A DNA stretch of 64,000 nt from Rhodococcus rhodochrous (GCF_014854695.1 NZ_CP027557.1:1116001-1180000); one strand, 5' to 3'; shown: positions 32,325-41,632, counted from the first letter of the stretch. Program-made: numbers and translations. The notes: generated by a model not told the origin, from the sequence alone.

Positions 32325-34637
32325 CTACAGTTGCAGGGTCCGCGTCACGGCCACCGTCGGCTGGACGACGACGCGATCCGCGGGTGGCTCGAAGCCGGGT
32401 ACTTCGCCGAGATCGTCACCGAGATCGGCGACGCGGACGCCGAGGCGGCTCTCGAGCATGCTCAACGTCAGCTCGACCTCGATCCCGTCGGGGCCGGGAG
32501 CCCAGAACAGGAAACCGAAGTCGTCGGACGGTTCGGCGCGGAAGCCGTCCACCGTCGCGCCGTGGACGTGGGCGGTGGTGTTGTCGATCCACAGTCCGAC
32601 GGCCTGGGCGTTCCTCGGTGAGCTCAACCGCAGTCGGATCTTCCGGGCGCTTCCGCCGGTCGTGTCCTCGAGGATCTCGACCTCGGGCGCCTCGAGGTCG
32701 GCGACCGGAGCGGGCCCGTGGTACATCGGACGGTGCTCCCGCCACGGGAAGGCGGTGGGGAGCGATTCGGGACCGGTGGTGAGCAGCCCTTCGCTCCAGT
32801 CGGATCTCGGGCCGTCCGGCGATCCCCACACCGCGGCACCCCGATCGGCGTCGAGCGAGTACCAGAGGTATTCCTGCCGGGGATCGGTCGCCCCGTCCCG
32901 GTTGAGGTAGCCGGCGAGCAGCGTGCCCACCAGGACGATCGCGATCGTGCCCGTCGCGGAGACGACGAGCCCACGGGTGGTCGACGCGAACGGCTCGCAC
33001 AACGGGAGCAGCGCGGCGAACGTGAAGGCGACGAACAGACCGGCCACCGGCGCCCCGTAGAGGAGTCCGGCGTCGAACGACACCAGCACGGCGGGCAGGC
33101 CGAAGATCAGCGAGCCGAGTGCGCCGAGGGCGATCGTGACGAGCGGCCACACCGTGTCGCGCTGCGGGAGGAGCAGCGCCACCAGCAGACCCAGCGCTGC
33201 CGGCAGAGTGAGCACGAGCAGAGTCAGCGGCACACCGGCGAAGGGGATACCGGCGAGAGCGAGCACTGCGACGAGCGTGAACGCTCCGCACGTGAGGGCG
33301 GCAGCCGGACGGCCGCGGCCCCACCACGATCGCGCGACCAGCAGTACGCCGAGGGCCGCGACGACCGCCGCGAACTGGAAGACACCCGGCCGGTAGGGCT
33401 CGTCGGCGACCGGGGCGGCCATGCCCGGATCGACGGTCTGCACGATCCACCACGGCAGCCACGCCGCGCCCGCCGCGAGGACGGCGGCGAGCAGGGACAC
33501 GCCCACGGCAGCGCCGGACTGCCAGGCCGACGTCTCGCCACGGCGCACCCGCAGCACGACGATCGCCCCCGCGATGCCGGCCAGCACGATCGCCCCGACG
33601 ACCTCGGCCCACCTCGGCATGTGGAGAAGTCCCCAGGGCGCGGTCGTCACGACCTGGTCGCCGCCGTCGTCGACCGTGGTGAGATCGGATCCGGCGAGCG
33701 TGCGGGCGGTCGCGAGGGAGGTGTCGCCCATGTGCTGCAGCGACGTCCGGCTGAGACGGTCGGGGGTGTCGAGAGGGCTGTGGTAGTACGCCGATCCCGC
33801 GGAGATCGCGGTGTCGAGGGCGTGGTGGCCGTGCTCGGCGAAGCGGCGGAAATCGGTGTCGTTCGGCAGCGCCTCGAAGATCAGCTCGGTGAGGGAGTCG
33901 GCGTTCGCGCCCGGTGCCCCCGCGAGGCTGTCGATCAGGACGCCGTTCGGTGAGGTGATCCGGAAGGTCGTCGGCGTACCGGCGTTCCCGCGGGCTTCGT
34001 GGTTGAGCACGACGACCGGGCCCGCCCGGACGGACTCCGTGCCCACGAACCGGTGGGCGCCGAGCAGACCGTTCTCCTCACCGTCGGTGAGCAGGACGAC
34101 GACGTCGTTCCGCGGGGGAGGACCGGACTCGATGGCACGAGCGACCTCGAGGACCGTGCCGACGCCGATCCCGTCGTCGCCCGCGCCGGGGGAGCCCCGG
34201 ACCGTGTCGTAGTGCGCGGCGAGCACGACGGTGCCGGTGGGATCGGTACCGGCTCGGGTCGCCACGATGTTCTGCACGCGGGCGCCGCGCTGGGTCGCCT
34301 CACCGGACCGCGCCATCCATCCGACGCCCGAGTCGACGCGGGTGGACCACCCGAGTTCCTCGAGGACTGCGACGAGATGGTCGCGGGCATCGGCGTGGGC
34401 GGTCGATCCGAGCGGTCGTGGGCCGGTGGCGATCGCGTCGATGTGTTCGCCGGCGCGGGCGGCGCTGAAGACGTCGGCGGGAGCATCGGTTCCGAGCGGC
34501 TCGTCGGACCCGGGGAACAGGGCGACGAGGCCCGCCACGAGAAGGACTCCGATCAGCGCGAGGACACTGTTGCCCAGGGCCTGAAATCGGCTACGCGGGG
34601 ACGGGGCCGGGTCGCGAACAGCCGCGGCGGAGTCCAT
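32325..34637 (-). CDS. Membrane-anchored M28 family metallopeptidase
   Basis: A 770-residue protein resembling the ER aminopeptidase (Fxna/ERMP1-like) layout. It has one N-terminal membrane span (about 23-42), an extracytoplasmic M28 zinc peptidase domain (about 55-330), then about eight membrane spans and a C-terminal beta-rich domain. Zinc ligands are recognisable: AAHYDTVRGSPGAGDDGIG (His, Asp), TDGEENGLLGAH (Glu-Glu), LNHEARGNAG and SAYYHSPLDTPD (His). It should remove N-terminal residues from peptides outside the cytoplasm. The start is ATG 34637. Convergent with the GCS2 gene and 74 bp upstream of hmp's 3' end. Confidence 0.88.
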   Translation of the reverse strand: MDSAAAVRDPAPSPRSRFQALGNSVLALIGVLLVAGLVALFPGSDEPLGTDAPADVFSAARAGEHIDAIATGPRPLGSTAHADARDHLVAVLEELGWSTRVDSGVGWMARSGEATQRGARVQNIVATRAGTDPTGTVVLAAHYDTVRGSPGAGDDGIGVGTVLEVARAIESGPPPRNDVVVLLTDGEENGLLGAHRFVGTESVRAGPVVVLNHEARGNAGTPTTFRITSPNGVLIDSLAGAPGANADSLTELIFEALPNDTDFRRFAEHGHHALDTAISAGSAYYHSPLDTPDRLSRTSLQHMGDTSLATARTLAGSDLTTVDDGGDQVVTTAPWGLLHMPRWAEVVGAIVLAGIAGAIVVLRVRRGETSAWQSGAAVGVSLLAAVLAAGAAWLPWWIVQTVDPGMAAPVADEPYRPGVFQFAAVVAALGVLLVARSWWGRGRPAAALTCGAFTLVAVLALAGIPFAGVPLTLLVLTLPAALGLLVALLLPQRDTVWPLVTIALGALGSLIFGLPAVLVSFDAGLLYGAPVAGLFVAFTFAALLPLCEPFASTTRGLVVSATGTIAIVLVGTLLAGYLNRDGATDPRQEYLWYSLDADRGAAVWGSPDGPRSDWSEGLLTTGPESLPTAFPWREHRPMYHGPAPVADLEAPEVEILEDTTGGSARKIRLRLSSPRNAQAVGLWIDNTTAHVHGATVDGFRAEPSDDFGFLFWAPGPDGIEVELTLSMLESRLGVRVADLGDDLGEVPGFEPPADRVVVQPTVAVTRTLQL

Positions 34638-34711
34638 GGTTGCAGCCTAGCCGCGAATGCGGCGGTGCCCCGGCAGACTCGGCCGGGGCACCGCGATCGG
34701 ATCGGGTCGGA

Positions 34712-35935
34712 TCAGGAGGCAGGTGCCCAGCTGTCGGGTCCGAACACCTCGTAGTGGATGTTCTCGGCCGGGACGTTGCGCTCGATCAGAGCCTCGCGCA
34801 GCGAGAGCATGAACGGCAGGGGACCGCACAGGTAGGCCTGGGTCTTCGGATCGAGCGGCAGATCCGAGATGTCGGCCCGTCCGACGCGGACCGTCTCGAG
34901 CGGTCGGCGGTTGCCGAGGTCCTCGTACCAGCGGTACAGCTGGGCCGACGGGATCTTCTCGGCGAGGGTCTCGAGCTCGCGACGGTGGGCGTGGCTCGCG
35001 ACCGACCGGTCGGCGTGCAGGACCGCGACGGGACGCTCGTCGCCGACGTCGGCGAGGTGATCGAGCATGCCGATCATCGGGGTGCATCCGATGCCGGCGG
35101 ACGCCAACAGGATCGGGGTGTCGCCCTCGGTGAGCACGAGATCGCCGAAGGGAGTGGTGACCTCCAGCTCGTCGCCCTCGAAGAGGTTGTTGTACAGGAA
35201 GTTCGACACCTCACCGGCGGGAAGCACGGTGCCGTCGGGTGCGGTGGTCTCGAGGACCCGCTTGACGGTGATGCGCCAGTCGCCCTTCGCGGGTGCGCTC
35301 GACAGGCTGTACTGACGGATCTGGCGGGCGCCGTCGGGGAGGTGGACGCCGACCGAGAGGTACTGGCCCGGACGGAAGGTGGGCAGCGGGGAGCCGTCGA
35401 GCGAGGTGAGCACGAACGAGACGGTGTCGGCGGACTGGTGGACGCGGTCGGCGACGCGGACGGTGCGCCAGACGTCGCCGGCCTCGACACCCGCGGCCCG
35501 GTACAGATCGGCCTCCATCGAGATGAGGGTATCGGCCATCAGCCAGTACAGTTCGTCCCATGCTTTCGCGACCTCGGGAGTCACTGCCTCGCCGAGGATT
35601 TCGACGATCGCCTCGAAGAGGTGCTTGTGGACGATCCAGTACTCGTCGGGCTTGATGCCGAGCGAGGCGTGCTTGTGGGCGACGCGGGACAGGATCGCCT
35701 CGACACGGGCGGGGTCGGGATCGAGCTGGAGCGTCGCGAAGGCCGCGATCGATCCGGCGAGTGCCTTCTGCTGCTCACCCTGCTTCTGGTTGCCGCGATT
35801 GAACAGGTCGCGTTCGAGCTCGGGGTGGGCGGCGAACATCTTGCTGTAGAACAGCGAGGTGATGTCGCCGATGGCGGCTCCCACCGCTGGGAGGGTCGCG
35901 GCGATGACGTCCTTGGATTCGGGTGAGAGCGGCAT
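34712..35935 (-). CDS. hmp: Flavohemoprotein (nitric oxide dioxygenase)
   Basis: A 407-residue flavohemoglobin that converts NO and O2 to nitrate using NAD(P)H. The globin domain (1 to about 140) has the distal region and HKHASLGIKPDEYW, with His89 as the likely proximal heme ligand. The reductase has the FAD-binding RQYSLSSAP, the NAD-binding GIGCTPMIGML and the C-terminal YEVFGPDSW. ATG 35935 has GAGGAG upstream; the frame extends 12 residues further but without a ribosome site. It is 54 bp downstream of nsrR on the same strand, so NO-responsive control by NsrR is expected. Confidence 0.95.
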   Translation of the reverse strand: MPLSPESKDVIAATLPAVGAAIGDITSLFYSKMFAAHPELERDLFNRGNQKQGEQQKALAGSIAAFATLQLDPDPARVEAILSRVAHKHASLGIKPDEYWIVHKHLFEAIVEILGEAVTPEVAKAWDELYWLMADTLISMEADLYRAAGVEAGDVWRTVRVADRVHQSADTVSFVLTSLDGSPLPTFRPGQYLSVGVHLPDGARQIRQYSLSSAPAKGDWRITVKRVLETTAPDGTVLPAGEVSNFLYNNLFEGDELEVTTPFGDLVLTEGDTPILLASAGIGCTPMIGMLDHLADVGDERPVAVLHADRSVASHAHRRELETLAEKIPSAQLYRWYEDLGNRRPLETVRVGRADISDLPLDPKTQAYLCGPLPFMLSLREALIERNVPAENIHYEVFGPDSWAPAS

Positions 35936-35989
35936 GGTGTGTCTCCTCGTGTGTGTCGTGACAGGCTGCACCGGCGGCCTCGCCGTGGG

Positions 35990-36433
35990 TCAGCGGCCGG
36001 TGGGTGGTTCGAGGGTGAGCAGGACCGGACCGGCGTCAGGGGTCGCCAGGTCGGCGATCGTGACGTCGTCGAGGGCGGCGTAGAAGGCGTCCTGTGCGGT
36101 GCGGAGCTTGGAGCGGAGGCCGCAACCGCGACGCATGGGGCACGGCTTCGCTCCTTCGCACTCGACGACCTCTTCTTCACCCTCGAGGGCTCGGGTGAGC
36201 CAACCGAGGCTCGCCGTGCGGCCGAGTTCGGTGATGGTCAGTCCTCCGCCGCGTCCGCGGCGGGTGGTGACCACTCCGAGCTCGCCGAGCCGGGCGACGA
36301 CCTTCGTCGTATGTGCGTACGACAGATCGAGCTGGTCTGCAATCGTTCTGGTACTGGGCATACTCTCCGCCGGGCCGGCGACGAGATGCATCACAACTCT
36401 CAGTCCTAGATCGGTGAACCGGGTGAGTTGCAT
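35990..36433 (-). CDS. nsrR: NsrR-type Rrf2 family NO-sensing repressor
   Basis: A 147-residue Rrf2 protein with an N-terminal winged HTH (MQLTRFTDLGLRVVMHLVAG; TIADQLDLSYAHTTKVVARL) and three cysteines spaced C-x5-C-x5-C (Cys92, Cys98, Cys104), the iron-sulfur ligand pattern of Streptomyces NsrR. NO destroys the cluster and lifts repression. It is immediately upstream of hmp, its classical target. ATG 36433 is chosen over longer frames because Rrf2 proteins begin MxLTxxTDxxLR. A 25-bp imperfect dyad lies 15 bp before the start. Compared with generic Rrf2/IscR proteins the Cys spacing favours NsrR. Confidence 0.93.
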   Translation of the reverse strand: MQLTRFTDLGLRVVMHLVAGPAESMPSTRTIADQLDLSYAHTTKVVARLGELGVVTTRRGRGGGLTITELGRTASLGWLTRALEGEEEVVECEGAKPCPMRRGCGLRSKLRTAQDAFYAALDDVTIADLATPDAGPVLLTLEPPTGR

Positions 36434-36447
36434 GACCTCACGGTAGT

Positions 36448-36472
36448 AAATTCGCATCCCAAATGACAATTT
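36448..36472. promoter_or_regulatory. Candidate NsrR operator
   Basis: A 25-bp imperfect dyad AAATT-N2-CAT ... ATG-N2-AATTT centred on 36460, in an A+T-rich patch 15-39 bp before the nsrR start. Eight of eleven half-site positions are symmetric. It lies in the gap between nsrR and the divergent UspA gene at 36580 and could serve both. The match to known NsrR sites is by shape (A+T-rich, two 11-bp half sites), not by identity. Confidence 0.5.
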
Positions 36473-36579
36473 GATGTGACGCAGATCGCTGTTGCCCGAA
36501 TGCATTGCGATCAAAGGAATCTCGACACGATGACCAAAGTCCGTATCCGGACGTAGCGGATCCGACTAGCCTCGGAGGC

Positions 36580-37488
36580 GTGAAACCACTCGGTGAAGCA
36601 CCCCGCGACCACAATCACGTGACCGTCGGTGTGGACGGTTCCCCGGCCTCCGAGCGGGCGGTGAGATGGGCCGCGGCCACCGCGGCCGGCCGGAAGATCC
36701 CACTGCATCTCGTCCACGCGGTGGACTTCGCCCCATCGGGTTGGACGAAACTTCCCTTCTTCCGTCCCTCGCAGGTCTTCGAGTGGAGCGAAGCCGAGGC
36801 TCAGGCACTCCTGAAGGAGGCCGCGGAGACCGCCGAGGCGGTGGCGCCGGATCTCGAGATCACCGCCGAACTCGCCCTCACCGGAAGCGCCAAGTGGCTC
36901 GTCGAGCTGTCCCGCACGTCGCGGATGATCGTCCTCGGTGCCACCGGGAGCACCAAGTTGGGGGAGGCCTTTCTCGGTTCCACCCCGGTCTCTGTCGCCG
37001 GTCATGCCGAATGTCCGGTCGTCGTGGTGCGGGGGCCGGAGGGATCCCTCCCCGACGAGCGGCCCGTCGTCGTCGGCGTGGACGGTAGTCCCGCGAGCCG
37101 CCAGGCGGTCGACCTGGCGTTCGAGGAGGCGTCCTGGCGCGGGGTCGACCTCGTCGCCGTCCATGTCTGGAGCGACCTGAAGGTCGGGGAGATCGACGAA
37201 TCACCCCTCGATTTCGATCCCCGCGCGTTCGAGGAGTACGAGCACTCCCTGCTGTCCGAGTGCCTCGCGGGCTACGGCGAGCGCTATCCGGACGTGACGG
37301 TCCACCGGAAGGTCTACGTCGACGGCCCCCGCGCCCACCTGCAGTCCTGGAGCGGGAAAGCCCAGCTCGTCGTGGTCGGTACCCGAGGTAGGGGCGGCTT
37401 CAAGGGGATGGTGCTCGGCTCCACCGGAAATGCGCTCATGCGCGAGGCGCACTGCCCGGTGATGGTGGTGCGACCGGTCACCTCCTGA
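36580..37488 (+). CDS. Universal stress protein (tandem UspA domains)
   Basis: A 302-residue protein of two UspA domains (about 12-145 and 155-300). Each has the strand-loop start VTVGVDGSPASERAV / VVVGVDGSPASRQAV, and the ATP-binding motif GxxG-x9-GS(T/S) appears in GATGSTKLGEAFLGSTPVSV and GTRGRGGFKGMVLGSTGNAL. Double UspA proteins of this length are typical of the mycobacterial DevR regulon. GTG 36580 has GGAGG only 1 nt upstream, an unusually short gap. It is divergent from nsrR and 71 bp before the LLM gene. Its function is probably ATP-dependent stress or dormancy signalling. Confidence 0.92.
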   Translation: MKPLGEAPRDHNHVTVGVDGSPASERAVRWAAATAAGRKIPLHLVHAVDFAPSGWTKLPFFRPSQVFEWSEAEAQALLKEAAETAEAVAPDLEITAELALTGSAKWLVELSRTSRMIVLGATGSTKLGEAFLGSTPVSVAGHAECPVVVVRGPEGSLPDERPVVVGVDGSPASRQAVDLAFEEASWRGVDLVAVHVWSDLKVGEIDESPLDFDPRAFEEYEHSLLSECLAGYGERYPDVTVHRKVYVDGPRAHLQSWSGKAQLVVVGTRGRGGFKGMVLGSTGNALMREAHCPVMVVRPVTS

Positions 37489-37559
37489 CGGCGGTAGTGT
37501 TCGGGGCACGTGGACGAACGCGCCCCGAGCGGGGTGTGCAGCAGGAACGAAGGTGGCGC

Positions 37560-38600
37560 ATGCGCATCGGAATGGGACTGAACTACAGCGGAGGTTTCGC
37601 GGAGACCGCGGCGGAGGTGGCCGACCTGGAAAAGGCCGGCCTCGATATCGTGTTCGTGCCCGAGGCCTATTCGTTCGATGCGGTGAGCCAGCTCGGCTAT
37701 CTGGCGGCCAAGACCACGCGCGTGGAGCTCGCCTCGGGAATTCTCCAGTTGTTCACCCGGACACCGACGCTCACAGCGATGACGGCCGCCGGCCTGGACT
37801 TCGTCTCCGACGGTCGCTTCGTGCTCGGTATCGGTGCGTCCGGGCCGCAGGTTATCGAAGGTTTCCACGGTGTTCCCTACAACGCGCCGCTGGGCCGCAC
37901 GCGCGAGATCGTCGACATCTGCCGACAGGTGTGGCGCCGCGAGAAGGTCGACCACCAGGGCAAGTACTACCAGATCCCGCTGCCCGCCGAGCGTGGCACC
38001 GGGCTCGGCAAGCCGCTGAAGATCATCAACAAGCCTGTGCGCGAGCGCATCCCGATCATCATCGCATCGCTCGGTCCGAAGAACGTCGAGATGACCGCGG
38101 AAATCGCCGAAGGGTGGCAGCCGCTGTTCTACTACCCGGAGAAGGCCGCCGAGGTGTGGGGCGAATCGATCGCCAAGGGCAAGGCCAAGCGCGATCCGGC
38201 GCTCGGCGACCTGCAGATCTACGCGCAGACCGCGCTGGCGATCGGCGACGATGTCGACCACATGCTCGACTGGGTCCGGCCCATGGTCGCGCTCTACGTC
38301 GGCGGCATGGGTGCCAAGGGCAAGAACTTCTACAACGACCTCGCGATCCGGTACGGCTACGCGAAGGAAGCCGAGACCATCCAGGAGCTCTACCTCGCCG
38401 GAAAGAAGGAGGAGGCGGCCGCGGCGGTGCCCGTCGATCTGCTCCGCTCGATCTCCCTGATCGGTTCGGAGGGCTTCGTGCGCGAGCGGGTCGCGGCCTT
38501 CGCGGAGGCCGGGGTCACCACCCTCAACGTCACCCCGTTCGCGGCCGACACCGCAGGTCGCGTGCGACTGATCGAACAGCTGCGGCAGATCTGCGGCTGA
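37560..38600 (+). CDS. LLM-class F420-dependent oxidoreductase
   Basis: A 346-residue luciferase-like monooxygenase-fold protein (TIM barrel), MRIGMGLNYSGGFAETAAEV with FVPEAYSFDAVSQLGYLAAK and GRFVLGIGASGPQVIEGFHG, as in F420-binding oxidoreductases of Mycobacterium and Rhodococcus. Such enzymes use F420 or FMN to reduce or oxidize small organic substrates; the substrate is unknown. ATG 37560 is preceded by GAAGGTGG. It lies between two UspA genes on the same strand, 25 bp before the second, suggesting shared expression under redox stress. Confidence 0.92.
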   Translation: MRIGMGLNYSGGFAETAAEVADLEKAGLDIVFVPEAYSFDAVSQLGYLAAKTTRVELASGILQLFTRTPTLTAMTAAGLDFVSDGRFVLGIGASGPQVIEGFHGVPYNAPLGRTREIVDICRQVWRREKVDHQGKYYQIPLPAERGTGLGKPLKIINKPVRERIPIIIASLGPKNVEMTAEIAEGWQPLFYYPEKAAEVWGESIAKGKAKRDPALGDLQIYAQTALAIGDDVDHMLDWVRPMVALYVGGMGAKGKNFYNDLAIRYGYAKEAETIQELYLAGKKEEAAAAVPVDLLRSISLIGSEGFVRERVAAFAEAGVTTLNVTPFAADTAGRVRLIEQLRQICG

Positions 38601-38625
38601 CCCACCGAGAAAGGTTCCACGTACG

Positions 38626-39537
38626 ATGACCGAGAACAAGCCGATCGTCGTGGCCGTCGACGGATCCGACGCGTCCACGACCGCGGTGAACTGGGCGGCA
38701 CGGACGGCCGGGATCCGCGGCCTGCCGCTGCGCATCGTCACCGTCGTGCACATCCCCGCCTTCTACTACTCCGAGCCATACCTCGCGCAGAGCTTCCACG
38801 AGGAGATGAAGGCGACGGCCCGCGACAGGCTCGACAACGCGGCCGTGCTCGCCCGGCAGATCATCGACGAGAACCGTCACGGGAACGTCGAGGTCACCAC
38901 CGAGCAGCTCGAAGGCAAGGTCGTTCCCACGCTCATCGCGCAGGCCGAGCACGCCGACCGGCTCGTCGTCGGATCGCGCGGCCTCGGTGAGGTGAAGGGC
39001 CTGCTCGCCGGTTCGGTCTCCACGGCGGTCGTCTCGCACGCGACGGCGCCCGTCGTCGTGGTGCGGGGTCGCACCCTCGACGGTGCGCCGCCGGCAAAGG
39101 GGCCCGTCGTGGTCGGTGTCGACGGATCGGTCTCGTGCCGCGACGCGGTGGAGGTCGCGTTCGAGGAGGCCTCCGCACGCGGCGCGACGCTCGTCGCGGT
39201 GAACGTGTGGAGCGACGTCAGCGTCCAGCCCTCGCTCGGGGCCGTCCCCGAGGACCCGCACTGGAGCCGGATCCAGACCGGCGAGGAGATCGTGCTCGCC
39301 GAACGTCTCGCCGGTTACCAGGAGCGGTACCCGGACGTCACCGTCGAACGTGTCGTCGCCCGCGACCGGCCGGTGCGGGTGCTCAGCGAATATGCCGAGG
39401 CCGCACAGCTTCTCGTGGTCGGAACCCGCGGACGCGGCGGTTTCAAGGGGTTGCTGCTCGGCTCCACGAGCAACGCGCTCATCCAGACCGCGGACTGCCC
39501 GGTCCTCGTCGTCCGGTCGAAGGAGACCGAGGACTGA
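38626..39537 (+). CDS. Universal stress protein (tandem UspA domains)
   Basis: A 303-residue double-UspA protein related to the one at 36580-37488. Domain 1 begins PIVVAVDGSDASTTAVNWAA with the nucleotide loop VGSRGLGEVKGLLAGSVSTA; domain 2 begins VVVGVDGSVSCRDAV with the loop GTRGRGGFKGLLLGSTSNAL. Both have the G-x2-G-x9-G(S) ATP signature. ATG 38626 has GAGAAAGG upstream. It is convergent with the small gene at 39565. Two paralogous Usp genes within 3 kb of devR fit a hypoxia/NO island. Confidence 0.93.
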   Translation: MTENKPIVVAVDGSDASTTAVNWAARTAGIRGLPLRIVTVVHIPAFYYSEPYLAQSFHEEMKATARDRLDNAAVLARQIIDENRHGNVEVTTEQLEGKVVPTLIAQAEHADRLVVGSRGLGEVKGLLAGSVSTAVVSHATAPVVVVRGRTLDGAPPAKGPVVVGVDGSVSCRDAVEVAFEEASARGATLVAVNVWSDVSVQPSLGAVPEDPHWSRIQTGEEIVLAERLAGYQERYPDVTVERVVARDRPVRVLSEYAEAAQLLVVGTRGRGGFKGLLLGSTSNALIQTADCPVLVVRSKETED

Positions 39538-39564
39538 TCCCGGACGAGGGAGCGAGGCGGGGCG

Positions 39565-39828
39565 TCACCCGAAGTCGTCGACGCCCCGCTCGCGCAGTTC
39601 TCTCCATGCGTCGGCCGGATGCACGCCCCGGCTGATCGCGCCGTTCTCGATGAGCACCCCGAGCATCTGCGAGAGCACGAACGCGACATCCTCGACACGC
39701 CCGCACTCGTAGCGGGCGGACAGCCACCCGGAGACGTTGCCGGCCTTGGCGGCCTGCGCCATGTCCAGGGCCGTGCGGAACAACTCGCGGGTCGGATCAT
39801 CGATCGGATCCTCGGTCGGTGCGCTCAT
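39565..39828 (-). CDS. Small hypothetical protein downstream of the nitroreductase
   Basis: An 87-residue, mostly helical, acidic protein (MSAPTEDPIDDPTRELFRTA; SRGVHPADAWRELRERGVDD). I do not recognise a family. The ATG complementary to 39826-39828 has a GAGGTGA-like ribosome site. It starts 23 bp after the stop of the nitroreductase-like gene, so the two are likely in one unit. There are no membrane spans or metal motifs. The position suggests an accessory role in the redox island. Confidence 0.65.
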   Translation of the reverse strand: MSAPTEDPIDDPTRELFRTALDMAQAAKAGNVSGWLSARYECGRVEDVAFVLSQMLGVLIENGAISRGVHPADAWRELRERGVDDFG

Positions 39829-39851
39829 CGTCACCTCGATCTCTCTTCTCG

Positions 39852-40808
39852 TCAGAAACCCACGCGCAGGATCACCAGCGGCACGACCGGCAGGTCGAGC
39901 ATCTCGGCCAGGCGCGAGCCCGCGTCCTCGACGCGCAGGGGATGGGTCATGACCGACGCCGACAGTCGCGCGTCGATGGCCGCGAGCCAGCACCGCTCCA
40001 CCGCCGCGCCGACCCGGACCAGATCCGCCGGCGATGTGGACGCGGCGGAGAACAGGAGAACCGATTCGCGCGCGATCGCCGCAGCCAGCGCATCGACGTC
40101 GGGGATCCCCGTCGTGACCATGGCCTCGCCGGCCGCGCCGTGTTCGTCGAGGCTCGCGCTCCAGGTGGTGACCACCTCGGCGTTGCCGCGCGGCTGCCAG
40201 TGGGAGGTCCACGAGAACATCTCCCGCTGGTAGTGCGGGTGACGCCGGCGGGTCTCCGCCGCGTAGGCGAGCACCTGGGCCAGGGCGACGGCCTCGTCGG
40301 TGGCGAGCAGGCGCACGTCGACGTCGGGTACCGCCCCGGCCGCGGCGACGACGTCGGCGAGCGTCTCCGTCGGCACCGGGATGTCGGTGAACGATTCGCG
40401 GTGGCTGCGCCGGTGCGAGATGGCGGCGTACAACCGCAGGTCGCGGCTGCTCGGGGTACCCGAGCCGAGAGTCTCGATCCGGGCGATGAGCTCCGGACGT
40501 TGCGGATCGGGCAGCACGGAGGTGCGCGAGCGGTTGCCGAGGACCCGGATCGCGAGCTCGAGATTCGCGAGGGCCGCACCGCACGAGATCAACCGGTCGA
40601 CGCGCAGCGGGTCCGGCCCCGGTTCCGCGAATTCGAGGCGTTCCTCCAGTTCGGCGCTGTGATCGGGCAGGTGCAGATTCCACGGTTGCGTGTCGTGCAC
40701 CGAGGGTGCCTCCACCACCGCACGCGCAATGATCTCGGTGTCACCGAGCGACCAGGTTCCGGCATCGACAGTCACGAGATCCTCCTCGTCGGCTCGTTCG
40801 TCCCACAT
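39852..40808 (-). CDS. Acg-like nitroreductase-family protein
   Basis: A 318-residue protein resembling the two-domain Acg family of M. tuberculosis, a DevR-regulated nitroreductase-fold group. The signature is [20 protein letters not shown] near the N-terminus; later [17 protein letters not shown] and [19 protein letters not shown] follow the nitroreductase pattern. Some family members hold FMN without nitroreductase activity. I chose ATG 40808 ([10 protein letters not shown]) with GAGGTGG just upstream; the frame extends to 40925. A GGGGA-N5-TCCCC dyad, a near DevR box, is 49 bp upstream. It is divergent from devR. Confidence 0.85.
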   Translation of the reverse strand: MWDERADEEDLVTVDAGTWSLGDTEIIARAVVEAPSVHDTQPWNLHLPDHSAELEERLEFAEPGPDPLRVDRLISCGAALANLELAIRVLGNRSRTSVLPDPQRPELIARIETLGSGTPSSRDLRLYAAISHRRSHRESFTDIPVPTETLADVVAAAGAVPDVDVRLLATDEAVALAQVLAYAAETRRRHPHYQREMFSWTSHWQPRGNAEVVTTWSASLDEHGAAGEAMVTTGIPDVDALAAAIARESVLLFSAASTSPADLVRVGAAVERCWLAAIDARLSASVMTHPLRVEDAGSRLAEMLDLPVVPLVILRVGF

Positions 40809-40856
40809 GTCCACCTCTGCCTCTCCAGCGTCTCCCGAGCGGTGCCCGCGGGGCAG

Positions 40857-40871
40857 GGGGAGAAGGTCCCC
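40857..40871. promoter_or_regulatory. Candidate DevR (DosR) box
   Basis: Read on the minus strand, GGGGACCTTCTCCCC matches 11 of 15 positions of the DevR consensus SGGGACTWWAGTCCC, with perfect 5-bp arms. It lies 49-63 bp upstream of the Acg-like start at 40808 and 89 bp before devR, so it could act on both. No second box is evident next to it, whereas strong DevR targets usually have two. Confidence 0.45.
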
Positions 40872-40959
40872 AGATGGGTGTCGAACGGCCCCGAGGACGT
40901 GGGTATCGCGGTACACCTGGGACAATGACGGAACAGCATGTCAACGAAAGGTGTCCGAG

Positions 40960-41607
40960 ATGACCCGCGTGTTTCTCGTCGACGATCACGAGATCGTGCG
41001 GCGCGGCCTGGTGGATCTGCTGAGCAGCGTGCCCGACTTCACCGTCGTCGGTGAGGCCGCCTCGGTGGGGGAGGCCCTGGCCCGCGTGCCCGAGAGCGGC
41101 GCCGACGTCGCGGTGCTCGACGTGCGGCTTCCCGACGGCAACGGGGTCGAACTGTGCCGCGAGCTGCGTACCCGCATGCCGGGTCTGCGCGCCCTGATGC
41201 TCACCTCCTACGCCGACGACGAGGCACTCTTCGACGCGATCATGGCGGGTGCCTCGGGGTTCGTGCTCAAGCAGATTCTCGGCACCGACCTCGTCTCGGC
41301 GATCCGCACCGTCGGCGAGGGCGGCTCGCTGCTCGACAGCCGTGCCACCGCCGCCCTCATGGAGCGGATCCGGGCGTCGCGCACGGCCGATCCGCTTGCC
41401 GAGCTGTCGGAACAGGAACGCGCCGTCTTCGAACTCATCGGTGAGGGCCTGACCAACCGGGAGATCGCCGAGCGGCTGTTCCTTGCGGAGAAGACCGTGA
41501 AGAACTACGTCTCGCGGCTGCTGGCGAAGCTCGGCATGCAGCGCCGCACGCAGGCTGCGGTGCTCGCCACCGAGCTGCGCAACGAGCGCGGCAAGCCGAC
41601 GTCCTGA
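40960..41607 (+). CDS. devR: DevR/DosR-type response regulator
   Basis: A 215-residue NarL-family regulator very close in pattern to M. tuberculosis Dev[21 protein letters not shown], phospho-acceptor Asp54 in [11 protein letters not shown], and the [23 protein letters not shown] followed by [20 protein letters not shown], with the conserved threonines of the activation helix. DevR drives the dormancy response to hypoxia and NO. The ATG at 40960 follows AAAGGTG. Unlike the mycobacterial devRS operon, its kinase gene here is convergent (25-bp gap). Both UspA genes and the Acg-like gene nearby are typical DevR targets. Confidence 0.93.
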   Translation: MTRVFLVDDHEIVRRGLVDLLSSVPDFTVVGEAASVGEALARVPESGADVAVLDVRLPDGNGVELCRELRTRMPGLRALMLTSYADDEALFDAIMAGASGFVLKQILGTDLVSAIRTVGEGGSLLDSRATAALMERIRASRTADPLAELSEQERAVFELIGEGLTNREIAERLFLAEKTVKNYVSRLLAKLGMQRRTQAAVLATELRNERGKPTS

Positions 41608-41611
41608 TCCG

Positions 41612-41628
41612 ACGGGGGCGGGACCCGT
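41612..41628. terminator. Small hairpin between convergent devR and devS
   Basis: ACGGG-7 nt-CCCGT fills most of the 25-bp gap between the two stop codons and may serve both as terminator. It is weak (5-bp stem). Confidence 0.3.
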
Positions 41629-41632
41629 TCCG

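Noticed and set aside
36580-36582. Alternative UspA starts upstream (TTG 36505) or downstream (GTG 36619)
   Set aside because: The upstream frame lacks similarity and a ribosome site. The downstream GTG has no ribosome site and would start at the first beta strand.
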